Positions 27,999 to 38,287 are shown, counted from the stretch's first letter. The stretch is 64,000 nt of DNA from Bradyrhizobium sp. WSM1743 (GCF_000473065.1 NZ_AXAZ01000013.1:1-64000), one strand, 5' to 3'. Made by a program: numbers and translations. The notes: generated by a model not told the origin, from the sequence alone.

Positions 27999-28661
27999 AT
28001 GACCCGCATCAACCTGCTTCGCGTCATCGGCATCTGCACCGCAATCGTGCTGGCGCTTCACGCCGGCATGGCGTTCTATGGCGATCTCGTACGACCGAAC
28101 TTTCGCGCCAGCGACTTGTTCTCGGGCGAGATTCCGCCGGACAAGGCCAAGCTGGCGGCCGCAGGTGTCTTGGCTTCTTTCTCATGGGATGGCGATCTGC
28201 TGGCGAATTATGCGGCAGCGATGGCCGCTGACATTCTTCACCGTCCGTCGATCGACGCAGGCGGAAGGGCCAGCGCGAACAAGACGGTCCAAGCCGCGGT
28301 CATCGCCGCCTTGAAAGTCTCACCGATCCGGCCCGCGCTGTGGCTCACGCTCGTCACGCTGCAGGCTCAGGCCGGTGAGGCGGTCACGCCCACAGTGAAG
28401 ATGTCCTATTTGACCGGGTCGGTGCCGAGCGACGTTGCCTTCTCTCGCGTCCAGACCGTGACCTCGAGTGCCGCTGCAACCGACGAAGAGGTCAAGCTGC
28501 TGGCGCAATCCGACATCCGGTCGGCGCTGGCCAATCGCTCGCGTTACGAGCCCCTGCTGATCGCGGCCTATGTGCAGGCAACGCCGCAAGGCAAGTCGCT
28601 GCTGCTGGAGACGACGAAAGTGACCGATCCCAAATTCAACGAGATCTTGCGGCGGTACTAA
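27999..28661 (+). CDS. Hypothetical protein with N-terminal membrane anchor
   Basis: 220 residues. One hydrophobic segment (VIGICTAIVLALHAGMAFYG, about residues 9-28) anchors a periplasmic helical domain. That domain has Ala-rich, TPR-like repeats (AAVIAALKVSPIRPALWLTL). It seems related in style to the protein at 16219-16971, which also has an anchor and a helical domain. It probably follows the phosphatase in one transcript and ends 1 base before the convergent gene at 28663. Function unknown. Confidence 0.7.
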   Translation: MTRINLLRVIGICTAIVLALHAGMAFYGDLVRPNFRASDLFSGEIPPDKAKLAAAGVLASFSWDGDLLANYAAAMAADILHRPSIDAGGRASANKTVQAAVIAALKVSPIRPALWLTLVTLQAQAGEAVTPTVKMSYLTGSVPSDVAFSRVQTVTSSAAATDEEVKLLAQSDIRSALANRSRYEPLLIAAYVQATPQGKSLLLETTKVTDPKFNEILRRY

Positions 28662-28662
28662 C

Positions 28663-29070
28663 TCAGCGCACCGATTTCGGGTTGACCGGCACGAAGTCCT
28701 GATCGCGGCGCGGCTGATCGGATCGCCCCTGGTAGACGAACATGCCCTTCTTGGTCGCGACGACGTCGCCTCGCTGCAGGCTGTCGTCGCGAAGGAGACG
28801 TTCGGTCGCGACAAGGTCCGGATCTTCCGGAATTGGCTTGTAGAGCTCCGGATGCTCCCTCCGCTCGCGCGAGACCTCCTTGGCGCGGCGCCGCGCGTCC
28901 TCGATCCGCTGCCGCCATTCGTCGCGCGAGACTTCCGGCTCGCTTGGTGGAAGATAGTCGTTGACGGACGGCTCCGGCTCGGTCTGAGCAAGGCATAAGA
29001 GCGGACAGGCATAGAGGGCCAATCCGACAGCGGCGGCCACGGTCGCCTTCACCGGCGCGCGCGCCGACAT
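28663..29070 (-). CDS. Secreted charged protein, unknown
   Basis: 135 residues from ATG 29070. The signal peptide is VKATVAAAVGLALYACPLLC with cleavage near CLAQ. The mature part is highly charged and helical (DEWRQRIEDARRRAKEVSRE), then QRGDVVATKKGMFVYQG near the end. An upstream TTG (29124) in the same frame adds a basic stretch and is less likely. The Cys in the signal region is not in a convincing lipobox. No family recognised. Confidence 0.62.
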   Translation of the reverse strand: MSARAPVKATVAAAVGLALYACPLLCLAQTEPEPSVNDYLPPSEPEVSRDEWRQRIEDARRRAKEVSRERREHPELYKPIPEDPDLVATERLLRDDSLQRGDVVATKKGMFVYQGRSDQPRRDQDFVPVNPKSVR

Positions 29071-29461
29071 CCGGCGATCTGATACGGACTTGCGGCGGGT
29101 GGATCGCACTCCGATGACTCCCAAGTGGGCCGAGCACAGCGAGGCCGCCGCAACTTCAGCTTATGAGGTTGCCAATTGCAACATTTTAAGAGCGCTGCGG
29201 CCGTCCCCTCAAAAAATCGAAAAACAACCCCATGCACAGTAGCCGGCATCAGCCAAATCAATGGGTTACGCCTTTCCGAAATTCGGTTTGATCCGTCGGG
29301 CAAAACAGGGGTAGGATGGCATGGTCTGGGAAAGGCCGACCGGATGATTGGTGTCCCCGAGATCCAGGATCGTATGATCGGCCTAAGGCAACAGCTCCGT
29401 TCTAAGACCGCATTAGGTCATTGCTGCTAAGTTTCGGCATCCGCTCGTGGAGTTACCGAAA
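29071..29461. other. Non-coding spacer
   Basis: 391 bases between a leftward and a rightward small secreted-protein gene. Promoters for both must lie here. I see no convincing gene, hairpin or operator. Confidence 0.4.
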
Positions 29462-29839
29462 ATGCGTGCAAGGCCGGTATTGCTGTTAGGTGTTGCCGTT
29501 GTGGCGTCCGCCATCCCTGGCCTCGCGGCGCACGCCAGTCCCCTCTGCATCAAGGAACGGACCCCCTTCGCCTTGTCGTACGATACGGTGAAATGGACGA
29601 TGTCGATCGCCCCTGGGGCGGACTGCATCCAGGGCCTGCGTTGGTCGTACATGCAGATCTTCAAGGTATCGGTCGTGATCGGGCCATCGCGGGGACAATT
29701 GGCGGTGCTCGGATCCGGCTTCCGCTATTCGGCAGAAAACGAAACGCGCGGCAGCGACAAGTTCACACTGCTGATCTCGGGCAAGAACCGTAACGTTGCA
29801 GGGACATCGACACTGGAGGTCGAGGTCAATCCGCAATAG
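29462..29839 (+). CDS. Small secreted protein, unknown
   Basis: 125 residues from ATG 29462 with GGAG 9 bases upstream. The signal peptide is VLLLGVAVVASAIPGLAAHA. The mature part has two Cys (SPLCIKER, GADCIQGL) and a beta-rich pattern (SVVIGPSRGQLAVLGSGFRY), and ends with EVEVNPQ. It is of the size and style of several periplasmic proteins in this window. No family or role can be given. Confidence 0.68.
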   Translation: MRARPVLLLGVAVVASAIPGLAAHASPLCIKERTPFALSYDTVKWTMSIAPGADCIQGLRWSYMQIFKVSVVIGPSRGQLAVLGSGFRYSAENETRGSDKFTLLISGKNRNVAGTSTLEVEVNPQ

Positions 29840-30008
29840 CCCGCGCTGGGATCCTGGTGTTCAGCGCGACTAGACTAGAGCGCGATGCGGCTAGGCCGTG
29901 TACCCATAAACCCGGCCGCGTGATGCGATAAAGCAATGTCTGCTTTGCCCCTATCGCGACCGACTCCGTGCGGCAGCGCGATATGTCGCGATGGGCCAGA
30001 AGACGACT

Positions 30009-30165
30009 CCAACGCATGACGAGGCCGCCGTCGACCGAGATGGACTCGCCGGTCACATGACTCGCAGCGCCGCTGCATAGCTTAAAGAACCGCGTTCGCG
30101 ATTTCCTCTGGGCGGCCGACACGCACCATCGGAATGCGTTTTCCGTGGCCTCGAGCGCATCGCCC
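30009..30165 (-). pseudogene. C-terminal remnant of a short-chain dehydrogenase
   Basis: Read on the minus strand, one frame gives GHGKRIPMVRVGRPEEIANA followed by VL and a stop at 30082-30084. A frame shifted by one base then gives LCSGAASHVTGESISVDGG and LVMRW. Together these form the conserved C-terminus of classical SDR oxidoreductases. The catalytic YxxxK part and the nucleotide-binding domain are absent, so this is a decayed fragment marking the edge of a rearranged region. Confidence 0.8.
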
Positions 30166-30321
30166 TGCGGCCGAAGGCGGTGCTGCGGATTTCGTGCGCC
30201 TCATATCATTTGACGACCGGACTGCCCTAGTGAAGTCGCGCCGCCTTCACTCCGTTTCTCGCGCGCATTGTCTTACACTCTCGGTATTTCGATCATGGCA
30301 CTTGAAAAGAGGTGACCGCGG
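30166..30321. other. Non-coding region beside SDR remnant
   Basis: With the fragment before it, this fills the spacer between the gene ending at 29839 and the stop at 30322. No ORF with recognisable content is seen. Confidence 0.35.
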
Positions 30322-30951
30322 TCACCCTCTCGTAACGTCATCGGAAGGGACCCTCTGAGCAAGCTTGTGCACGATGTCGAGGAATGCGGGCGACGTCATC
30401 GGCTGGTACGGCATCAACGCCGTGTTCGATGGCGGCATCGTCAGCAAGAGGTCCGCATCGCCATGTTGATCTTGCAGCCAGAGCGCTACCACGTAGACCG
30501 CTGGCACGATGAGCAATACAGCCTCGAAGCGTCCTTTCTGAACCTCGGGGAGTTTCTCGGCACGGCGAATCGCTTCCTCGGTTGCCGCCACAAATGGCCC
30601 TTCGTTCAACTCACCCAGTTCGTACGTCCCCGCTCTGGTCGTGACCATTGTGGCAACAGCAATTGGCACGGGCTCCTCTCGTTCATCATTGTCGGCGACA
30701 ATGCGCCGCTTCGTCTCATGAACAAGAAATCTCCAGTTATCCAGTATCGCGGCCGTCCTGAGGCTGGCTGCGCGATGGATATTTTCAAGTGGCAGGTGGG
30801 CGACCCGATGCGGCATAGAAATGGATACCGCACGGAGGTCTGCAGCGGAAAGGTTGGACTGCGGAAATTTCGATTTGCCCGCGCGGCTGGCCACCGCTCG
30901 TCTCACGGCTTCGACGGCAGCCGCCGGAGGATCGCTGGGATGAATTGGCAT
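30322..30951 (-). CDS. Hypothetical protein, last gene of cyclase-haloperoxidase-peptidase operon
   Basis: 209 residues, soluble, with no signal peptide. It has a basic N-terminal third, then RIVADNDEREEPVPIAVATM and a later hydrophobic strand VLLIVPAVYVVALWLQD. AAGGAG lies about 10 bases before ATG 30951, and the gene starts 30 bases after the peptidase stop, so co-translation with it is likely. Not recognised. It may be a partner, substrate or inhibitor of the peptidase, which is a guess from gene order. Confidence 0.68.
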   Translation of the reverse strand: MPIHPSDPPAAAVEAVRRAVASRAGKSKFPQSNLSAADLRAVSISMPHRVAHLPLENIHRAASLRTAAILDNWRFLVHETKRRIVADNDEREEPVPIAVATMVTTRAGTYELGELNEGPFVAATEEAIRRAEKLPEVQKGRFEAVLLIVPAVYVVALWLQDQHGDADLLLTMPPSNTALMPYQPMTSPAFLDIVHKLAQRVPSDDVTRG

Positions 30952-30981
30952 CTCGTTCTCTCCTTCCGTAGAGGCGATTTG

Positions 30982-31584
30982 CTAATCAGGAGCCTTCGTA
31001 AAGTAGGAATCCTTCCAAACACCGCGCGCGTGCTGGTACCGTGTGCAAAATAGGTCATAGTTGATCTCGGGTGTCGGGCCGTAAAAGGGATCCTCAAGGA
31101 CCAAACTGTCGGTATCCGGCAGATATCCAACTATCGCCAGGAAGTGCGCCCCTCCATTTCCACCGGACCAAACCGTGCGTACGCAAAGGGGCCGGCCTGC
31201 GTTGATCTCCTGCTGCACGTCCATTCGTGTCGCGCGGTGGTCGAGGGCCAGTTCACCGAGGCAACCGACTTGGTTGAGTGGTGCCCCAAGCGTGTGCGGC
31301 ACATCGAATTCCAAATTCGGAATGCCGCAAGCGAAATCGCAGCAATCTTGCCGGTTAAGCACGAGATTGGCGATGAGGCACTGCGTGAAAGGACTGGCCT
31401 CGTCGTAAAAACCCGAGACGCTGGAAGCGACGGCTGCCCAGCACCAGTAGTCGTGACACTGTTGCTGCATCGTAAAATTGGGATGCAGCGCCTCGGTTGT
31501 CGTCTCCAGCTCCGGCTCCTCAAAGCCCAGGTCCAGCGGAATCCGCGTCCTGTCAATTACGGAAACTTCCTCCAACTCGCCCAT
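30982..31584 (-). CDS. Papain-like cysteine peptidase (C39/C70-like)
   Basis: 200 residues, no signal peptide. The catalytic Cys48 lies in QQQCHDYWCWAAVASSV, the WCWAA motif of AvrRpt2/C39-like papain folds. The expected His147 is in GGAHFLAIVGY and Asp165 in LVLEDPFYG. Several more Cys (81, 82, 86, 108) could bind metal or form disulfides. GGAGGG precedes ATG 31584 by 7 bases. Members of this fold act as effector proteases or leader-peptide peptidases. Here no transporter is fused, and the neighbours are a haloperoxidase-like protein and an unknown protein. Confidence 0.82.
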   Translation of the reverse strand: MGELEEVSVIDRTRIPLDLGFEEPELETTTEALHPNFTMQQQCHDYWCWAAVASSVSGFYDEASPFTQCLIANLVLNRQDCCDFACGIPNLEFDVPHTLGAPLNQVGCLGELALDHRATRMDVQQEINAGRPLCVRTVWSGGNGGAHFLAIVGYLPDTDSLVLEDPFYGPTPEINYDLFCTRYQHARGVWKDSYFTKAPD

Positions 31585-31698
31585 GGCAATTCCCTCCAGG
31601 CTGAAATCGATAAGTCAGACTTCAAGTACTGCTCATCGCTTGGTGCTTCGTCGCACAGTCAAGCGATGCAATTTCGGCTGCGCGGCGTTGTACTACGT

Positions 31699-32541
<843 letters not shown>

Positions 32542-32589
32542 CGCGCTCTCCATCGAGGGGCTAACAACCTGAGCCGGGCTCCTGCCCCT

Positions 32590-34470
32590 TCAATCCGGCA
32601 ACCCAGCTGCTCTTAAACGCTCTACATACAAAGACCCCTGAGGCTCCTTGAACGGACAACGGCGTGCGTAGTCCGATACTCTAAAGGCGGGCAGGATGTG
32701 CTTGTGGTGCAGCGACACTTGCCGCGCCTCATCCACGCGACCAACAGCGACCAGACTGGCGGCCAAGACTCGTGCGGCGTTTCCAAAACGTGGACTGAGG
32801 TTCAAAGACTTTTTTGACCAGCGAATGGCATCATCAAAAGCTGCGTTCAGATAATGATTTTGGCCGAGCAGGCAGAAATTGAAAAAGGCCTGTTGGCCAA
32901 GCGGCGACAGCCGGATCGCGTGTTCCGCCCGGGCAATTCCGGTTGGAGCATCGCCGATGAATCCGGGCGTCCCACTACTGAACACCCATGCCCACGAGTT
33001 GCTTGGGGATATGGCGAGAGCACGCTCACACAGATCCAATCCGCTGTCGTAGTCGCGGAAGAACATGCTCTTCCCGTGCCCCTGAATCGCGAGCGCGAGA
33101 GCGTTGTGCGGGTCTCTTTCGATGGCGCAATTGGATCGCCGGATCACCTCAGCCGAATCCGCATCGAAATCTGACGACCAGCCCTCTGCGATGCTGAAAT
33201 TGTACCATTTCGCAGAGTACGCGTACGGCGCCGCGTACTCAGGGTCTTCCTCTATGGCCTTCTCGAGCAGTCCCCTGGCTTGCGAAAAGCTCGCGAAATC
33301 GAATTTGTAGAGCAGGTCAAGCGCACGGAGGAGATAGTCATATGCGTTCAGGCTCTTGGGAGTTTTTCGCAGCGCACGTTTGACTTCGGCCCGGCGGACG
33401 TAAGCAGCGATTTTCTCGACGATGCTAGTGACGATTTCGTCCTGTACACCGAAGACGTCCGCGAGGTCCGCGTCATAATGTTGCGCCCACACGACGGAGC
33501 CGGAGGTGACATCGACCAAATCGACCGAGAGCCGGATCCGCTTCCCCGACCGGCGAACGCGACCGCTAACGAAATAGCGAACGCCAAGCTTTTCGCTCAC
33601 CTCAACGGGATCAACTATTCGCTGCCGAAATGGCATCGTCGACCCACGTGATACGACCAGCAGCTCCCGAATGTTACTCAAGCTAACAATAATGTCTTCG
33701 ACGAAGCCTTCGGCAAAATAGCTGTCGCCGACCTCCGAGGAGATATTCGTGAACGGAAGAACAGCTATGGAAGGCAATTTGGCGCGCCCCGAGAGCTTTC
33801 TGGAAGCGCCGCGCACTGTACTGCGGTCTACTCCCGGCATGCGGAGGAGAAAGGCGTGAACAGGCCGTGACAGGTTCTTGAGATGGAGTTCGCCCAAGTC
33901 GTCGAACTTGAGCTCGCTCAGATCAGAGGCCATCCTCAGAAGGACAGAGGAGACCACAACGCCACCAGCGGGAGCGACGGATTGCAGGCGTGCTGCGATG
34001 TTGACGCCATGTCCATAAACATCGTTCAGATCGAAGATAACCGGCTCCCAATGAACACCGATGCGAAAAGCGATGCGGCGCTCGGGAGGTTGTTGAGCCT
34101 CAAACCCAGTGACTTCCCGCTGCAGCTCAGAGGCGCAGCGGAGGGCATCTGCCGGGCTCTCGAACACCGCAACGAAACCATCGCCTGTATTTTTAACAAT
34201 CTCGCCTCTTCGACTAACCAAGGCGGGGTCTATTACGCTGACACGAAGGGCCCGATAACGACTGTGCGTCTCGACCTCCGCAGCTTCCATGAGCCGAGTA
34301 TAGCTGACCACGTCAGCCACAAGAACAGCTCGGAAAGGTCTTTCGAACTCGGGGACAGCGCTTATTGAGGGATCAGAGTCCTGTTGCGCGCAACTGCTCA
34401 ACGTCGTCGCACCGCCGTCATTGGCAGTGTTCGGCGAACATTGAGCAACGCTCGAAGGCACTGATTTCAT
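32590..34470 (-). CDS. Class III adenylate/guanylate cyclase with TolB-like and TPR domains
   Basis: 626 residues from ATG 34470 (GAGG 4-5 bases upstream; the frame stays open to 34626). The cyclase domain is at about residues 43-215, with metal-binding D53 in VLVADVVSYTRL and D97 in VKNTGDGFVAVF. It is followed by a TolB-N-like domain (LPSIAVLPFTNISSEVGDSY, about 240-360) and TPR repeats (about 380-600). The architecture is common in rhizobia and has no membrane segment. It probably senses protein partners through the TPRs and makes cAMP or cGMP. It is the first gene of the four-gene operon running to 30322. Confidence 0.9.
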   Translation of the reverse strand: MKSVPSSVAQCSPNTANDGGATTLSSCAQQDSDPSISAVPEFERPFRAVLVADVVSYTRLMEAAEVETHSRYRALRVSVIDPALVSRRGEIVKNTGDGFVAVFESPADALRCASELQREVTGFEAQQPPERRIAFRIGVHWEPVIFDLNDVYGHGVNIAARLQSVAPAGGVVVSSVLLRMASDLSELKFDDLGELHLKNLSRPVHAFLLRMPGVDRSTVRGASRKLSGRAKLPSIAVLPFTNISSEVGDSYFAEGFVEDIIVSLSNIRELLVVSRGSTMPFRQRIVDPVEVSEKLGVRYFVSGRVRRSGKRIRLSVDLVDVTSGSVVWAQHYDADLADVFGVQDEIVTSIVEKIAAYVRRAEVKRALRKTPKSLNAYDYLLRALDLLYKFDFASFSQARGLLEKAIEEDPEYAAPYAYSAKWYNFSIAEGWSSDFDADSAEVIRRSNCAIERDPHNALALAIQGHGKSMFFRDYDSGLDLCERALAISPSNSWAWVFSSGTPGFIGDAPTGIARAEHAIRLSPLGQQAFFNFCLLGQNHYLNAAFDDAIRWSKKSLNLSPRFGNAARVLAASLVAVGRVDEARQVSLHHKHILPAFRVSDYARRCPFKEPQGSLYVERLRAAGLPD

Positions 34471-34913
34471 TGATCCTCGCGAGGAATGTCGCTCGTCGGC
34501 GGATTCTCTCGCCGAACAGAGCCTCGTCGTATGAACCAATCGACAATAGGCTAGACGCAATTTCATCGGGACGCTACCGAAATCACACGCGATGGCTGAC
34601 GCGTAAAGTGGCACCGCTACAACCACTTGCGATTGAAAGTCGGCTTGCCTTCAGGAGTGTGGTGTCACGAAGAGGAAGTGGCAGCGCGCGAGCCAGGCGA
34701 AGCTGGCGGGGTCCAATTCGGCGGTCTGGATGGGACCTCTTTAGTTCGCCGCTCTGCCAAGGTCGGCTTCGGGTTCATTTTCGACGGTTTTGCAGAGATT
34801 GAGGGCAGGTTGTTGTCCGCTCCTGTCCGTAAGCGCCGTAGCAGGGGCGCGCCAAGAGCGTTGCGTTTGGCCGGACTGCCGTGATTCAAACTCCCGAACT
34901 GGGGGCTCGAATC
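34471..34913. other. Non-coding spacer between operon and transposase remnant
   Basis: 443 bases. It should contain the promoter of the cyclase operon. Open frames on both strands at 34627-34919 have skewed Arg/Ser-rich composition and no recognisable family. The part near 34860-34913 may include the left end of the decayed insertion sequence. No terminal repeat could be paired with confidence. Confidence 0.4.
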
Positions 34914-35701
34914 ATGCACTACGAACTCGCCGACTATGAATGGACCGCCATCAAGCCGATGCTGCCGAACGAGCCGCGTGGCGTTCCTCGGGTGAACGAC
35001 AGACGGGTCCTGAATGGCATCTTCTGGGTCCTCCGATCAGGAACACCCTCGGCGTGATCTGCCGACGGCGTTTGGGCCATACACCACTTGCTAGAACCGC
35101 TTCGTCAGGTGGCGGCGGGCCGGTGTTTGGGGCCGTATCATAGAAGCGCTCGCCACTGCCCATGATGCCGCTGTCCAGATGATCGACACCTCCATTGTCC
35201 GCCTGCATCAACATGGAGCCTGAGGGAACCAGCGCCAATCGATGGGAAGGTCCCGCGGCGGCTTCACGAGCAAAATCCATGCGGTAGTCGATGGCATGGT
35301 CTGCCAGTACGGCTGGCGCTGAGCCCCGGTGAAGCCCATGACGTTCGACTTGCCGGAAAACTGCTCTCTCGTCTCAAATCCGGGTCAATGCTGCTTGCCG
35401 ACCGTGGCTATGACGCGGATTGGACCAGGGAGCTTGCCATGAAGAAGGGCTCGTGGGCCAACATCCGCCGAAAAGCAACCGCAGCGACCCGGTCTGCTTG
35501 AGCCCCTATCTCTATCGTGCTCGCAACCAGGTCGAGCGGTTCTTCAACAGGATCAAACAATGTCGTCGGGTGGCGACGCGCTACGACAGGCTGGCCGCCA
35601 ACTACCTTGCCTTCGTTCAGCTCGCGTCAATCAGGCTATGGCTGCGTCTTTCAGGCTATGGCTGCGTCTTTATGAGTCCGCGTCCCAGGATGAATCGCTA
35701 A
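34914..35701 (+). mobile_element. Decayed IS5-family transposase
   Basis: The start reads MHYELADYEWTAIKPMLPNE and then FWVLRSG before a premature stop near 35057. Further pieces in other frames give GRIIEALATAHDAAVQMIDT, a SKIHAVVDG-like segment, LLADRGYDADWTRELAMKKG, and the intact C-terminal YLYRARNQVERFFNRIKQCR. These are the DDE-domain segments of IS5-group transposases in the right order, separated by several frameshifts and small deletions. The element cannot be active. It borders the cyclase-haloperoxidase-peptidase operon. Confidence 0.88.
35631..35670. repeat. 20-base perfect tandem duplication
   Basis: TCAGGCTATGGCTGCGTCTT occurs twice in direct succession (35631-35650 and 35651-35670) near the end of the transposase remnant. 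It falls in the segment for the family ending SIRLWLR and is part of the decay. Confidence 0.9.
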
Positions 35702-35719
35702 TCGCGCTTTAGGTTATTG

Positions 35720-35765
35720 TTTGAGCATGATCTTTTCGGAAAACCGCTGCACACTTTTCCGGATC
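35720..35765. repeat. Dispersed palindromic repeat, copy 1 (right end lost)
   Basis: TTTGAGCATGATCTTTTCGG followed by an AAAACCGCT...CTTTTCCGGATC segment. A second, complete copy in opposite orientation is at 44333-44385. Copy 1 lacks the final ATGCTC and ends 2 bases from the stop codon of the next leftward gene. Confidence 0.8.
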
Positions 35766-35766
35766 T

Positions 35767-36009
35767 CTAACGGCGGCTCGAGCCACTGCCCCGGGTTCTA
35801 TTCCCGTGATAGGGTCGGGCATATCCGCCCCTCGTCACGGGCGGCTCGATCCGGCTCGGGATATTCGGCGTCGCGTTGGGGGGCGCGGGCTGCGACGGGT
35901 TGACGATGATCACGTTGCGGTTGGGTGTCGAGGGGTCACTGACGCCCTGGGCCCAGGCGCTGGCGGCAGGCACGACAAGCGCGAGTGTGATCAAGACTAA
36001 TCGTTTCAT
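35767..36009 (-). CDS. Small secreted proline/asparagine-rich protein
   Basis: 80 residues from ATG 36009 with GGGAG 8 bases upstream. The signal peptide is MKRLVLITLALVVPAASAWA. The mature part is short and looks disordered (NPSQPAPPNATPNIPSR), with a basic C-terminus (GNRTRGSGSSRR). The last bases abut a dispersed repeat, so the C-terminus may have been altered by its insertion. No function known. Confidence 0.6.
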   Translation of the reverse strand: MKRLVLITLALVVPAASAWAQGVSDPSTPNRNVIIVNPSQPAPPNATPNIPSRIEPPVTRGGYARPYHGNRTRGSGSSRR

Positions 36010-36086
36010 GCGAGATCTCCCGAGCAAAAACGTCAGGGAGGCGACCACCGTTCCTTCACGGCGGCATCACGGTTCGTTGCGTGACC

Positions 36087-36332
36087 TCAGCGAGGCACGG
36101 CGATCAGCTTGCCATCCCTCCAGACGCCTTGGGCCGCCCGTCCGGCAGGAAGGCTCCCCGTCACATTCCGGACAGCGGTCGGCCGCGAGGCAGCCTGGGT
36201 GGTCTGTTTCTTTTTCTCGGGCGTCGTCACGATGCTGGAGCTGGTGGTGTTGGCCTGATCCTTGGTCCCTTGCGCAGAAGCAGACTGAACCAGGAAAGCC
36301 AAGAACATGATCGCTGTCAGAATGCCGCGCAT
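36087..36332 (-). CDS. Small secreted protein, paralog of 40652-40876
   Basis: 81 residues. The signal peptide is MRGILTAIMFLAFLVQSASA. The mature start QGTKDQANTTSSS recalls QGTKDTPSGTQ in the protein at 40652-40876, suggesting related short periplasmic proteins. It ends with RAAQGVWRDGKLIAVPR. The ribosome site is weak, but the start fits the signal peptide exactly. It is divergent from the frameshifted gene at 36519. No known function. Confidence 0.6.
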   Translation of the reverse strand: MRGILTAIMFLAFLVQSASAQGTKDQANTTSSSIVTTPEKKKQTTQAASRPTAVRNVTGSLPAGRAAQGVWRDGKLIAVPR

Positions 36333-36518
36333 GGTCGAACACCGGAAAGAGGAGCTGGGCGAAATGTCACAGGTTTGTGCCCAAAAGCAAGCTCTTCGAG
36401 ACGATCTCGCAGGACCTTGGCAGGTCCGATCCATCGACGCGGTCCGCCGTTTGGTCAACGGGATCCGGGTGAAAAAGCCTAGCGAAACAGCACCATCCGG
36501 GCTAGTTGATCGGCCTTG

Positions 36519-37731
36519 ATGACGGAGCCCGGCGACACAGCAGCCCGCGCCTCGACGGCGCAAGAGATCAAGGCCGGACTTGTCCGCCTGCTGACCGAGC
36601 GAATCCGCGAAATCTCCGACGACCCCCGGCAGATGCGGGATGTCGTGTACGAGTTGGCCCGTATCAAGCTTCTGGAGCAATTCACCCACGTCGATGCGCG
36701 GGAAGCGCGAGCGCTCCAGCAAGTCCTCGAACGCGCCATTCGGGAGGTCGAGGGGTCTTTTGAACCAAGCGGAACATCCTCACCGCCAAAGGCTGCCGCA
36801 GCCGCCGCGGCGAATTCTCCGCCTGCCAACGTCCCTGTTCCTCCGACGATTCTGACGGCGGCCGGCTCGGCTTCACCAGCCATTCCGACGGCCGAGACGC
36901 CGCGCCATCCTGCCGCACCGCCAGGATCGCTCGACCAAGCCAAACGGAGCGGCGCCTTCAAGTCTCTCGTTCGATTGACCGCCATCCTCCTGCTCGTTGC
37001 AGGCGCCGGGACCGCGGTCGTCTCTTGGCCACGGCTGAAGACACCACTGACCGCATTGTCGCAGGTGGCGCCGCTGTCCGAGCGTGCGCAGAAAAGTCCG
37101 GAGCCTCAGCCGACCGGGATCCCGACTCGCTCGGCGGGCGAGACCGTGGAACGAACGCCGGACAGCTCAAAGGAGCCGGCGCCAGCTGCGCACCCCTCGA
37201 TGCCTTTGCCGGCGACGTTCGGCGTCTACGCCTTGAGCGAGGGCCAGCTCCATGAGCTCAAGCCGGTACCTGGAAAAATCCCGGACCGGCGCGTCGCGAT
37301 CTCCGCCGCCATCAACACGCCGAGCGTGACCACATTGTCGGACGGCGATGTCAAATTCATCGTGTTCAGGCCTGACGGGGGTGTTGATGCAAGCGGGACC
37401 GAGGTTCGGGTGGTCGCGAAAGTTTCCCGGGCAATGGGCGTCGATGCGACCGGGAAAGCCGCCATGGTCAGCGCCGGCGATTCCTGGGGTCATCCGCAGC
37501 ATGTCCTACCCCTACAAGGTAGGTCCGATCGACGACCAGTCGAGAATGCTATTGCTGCAACCGGAGCAAGACGGCTTTACACTCGCGCCCGGCCGCTACA
37601 TCGTCGTGGTCAAGGGCATGGGCTACGACTTCACCGTGGCTGGAACGATCACCGATCCCAATCAATGCGTCGAACGCATCAATGCGACCAACGGCGCGTT
37701 CTACTCGCCCTGCCCGCCGCCGCGGCGATAG
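36519..37731 (+). pseudogene. Membrane-anchored hypothetical protein split by a one-base frameshift
   Basis: The first frame runs from ATG 36519 through a cytoplasmic helical domain (about residues 15-85), a Pro/Ala linker, one membrane segment (LVRLTAILLLVAGAGTAVVS, about 150-169) and a periplasmic domain up to AAMVSAGDSW. It then turns into Arg-rich nonsense. The adjacent frame continues sensibly with VIRSMSYPYKVGPIDDQSRM and ends FYSPCPPPRR at 37731. Removing one G from the GGGG run at 37486-37489 restores one frame of about 403 codons. It is either a true pseudogene, a programmed shift or a sequencing error. No family recognised. Confidence 0.72.
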
Positions 37732-37773
37732 AGGGAATAGCATTAAGTTGAAGCGATTGCCGCGGCTCGCTCA

Positions 37774-37951
37774 CCTCTCCCGCTGGCGGGAGAGGCGTAG
37801 GCCGCCTTCGGCGGCCGTCATAAGGACGCCGAGGCAAAGCCTCAGCTATGGCGTAGCGCCGGGTGAGAGCTCTCTCCACTAGGGGATTGTCCCATTGCGG
37901 AAGCACCCTCTCCCCACCCCTCTCCCGCAAGCGGCAGAGGGAGCCCACCTT
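37774..37951. repeat. MITE-like palindromic repeat, family A copy 1
   Basis: It opens with the hairpin CCTCTCCCGC-TG-GCGGGAGAGG and closes with CCTCTCCCGCAAGCGGCAGA. The inner part contains CCCATTGCGGAAGCACCCTC. The same ordered blocks occur inverted at 44166-44283. Non-coding, mobile-looking element typical of rhizobial chromosomes. Confidence 0.8.
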
Positions 37952-38008
37952 CGCTTTTGCGGCTATCGAGCCTCATCTCATCACGCTTTTAGCGCTGCGT
38001 CCCGTTTC

Positions 38009-38287
38009 TTATTTAGTCGGCTTGTTGTCCTTTGGCGCATCCGCCGGCATGTCGTCGACCTTGCCGTTGTTGGCGACGCATTTTTGGAAGTATTCGCGCT
38101 GATCCTTGGCCGTTCCCTTGGTGCTCCCGGCCGCGGGATTGCCGATTTGCCTGGGCGGAAAGGCCTTGGCGACCGCGGCATCGCATGCGCGCGCCACCTC
38201 GGCAGTGATGGCCGAAGCCGTCGCCGGGGCGACCAGCGTCAAGACACATGCCAATCCAAACAACGTTCGTAGATTTTTGACCGGCAC
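38009..38287 (-). CDS. Small secreted protein, unknown
   Basis: 92 residues from GTG 38287 with AAGGAG 8 bases upstream. The signal peptide is LRTLFGLACVLTLVAPATAS (cleavage near ASA). The mature part has two Cys (ARACDAAV, FQKCVANNGKVDD), compatible with one disulfide, and a Lys-rich end (KDNKPTK). It belongs to the many small periplasmic proteins of this region. Function unknown. Confidence 0.65.
   Translation of the reverse strand: MPVKNLRTLFGLACVLTLVAPATASAITAEVARACDAAVAKAFPPRQIGNPAAGSTKGTAKDQREYFQKCVANNGKVDDMPADAPKDNKPTK

Noticed and set aside
34627..34919. Overlapping frames between the cyclase operon and the IS remnant
   Set aside because: Low-complexity products with no recognisable domain. 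The stretch may be part of the IS end, but no terminal repeat pair was found.
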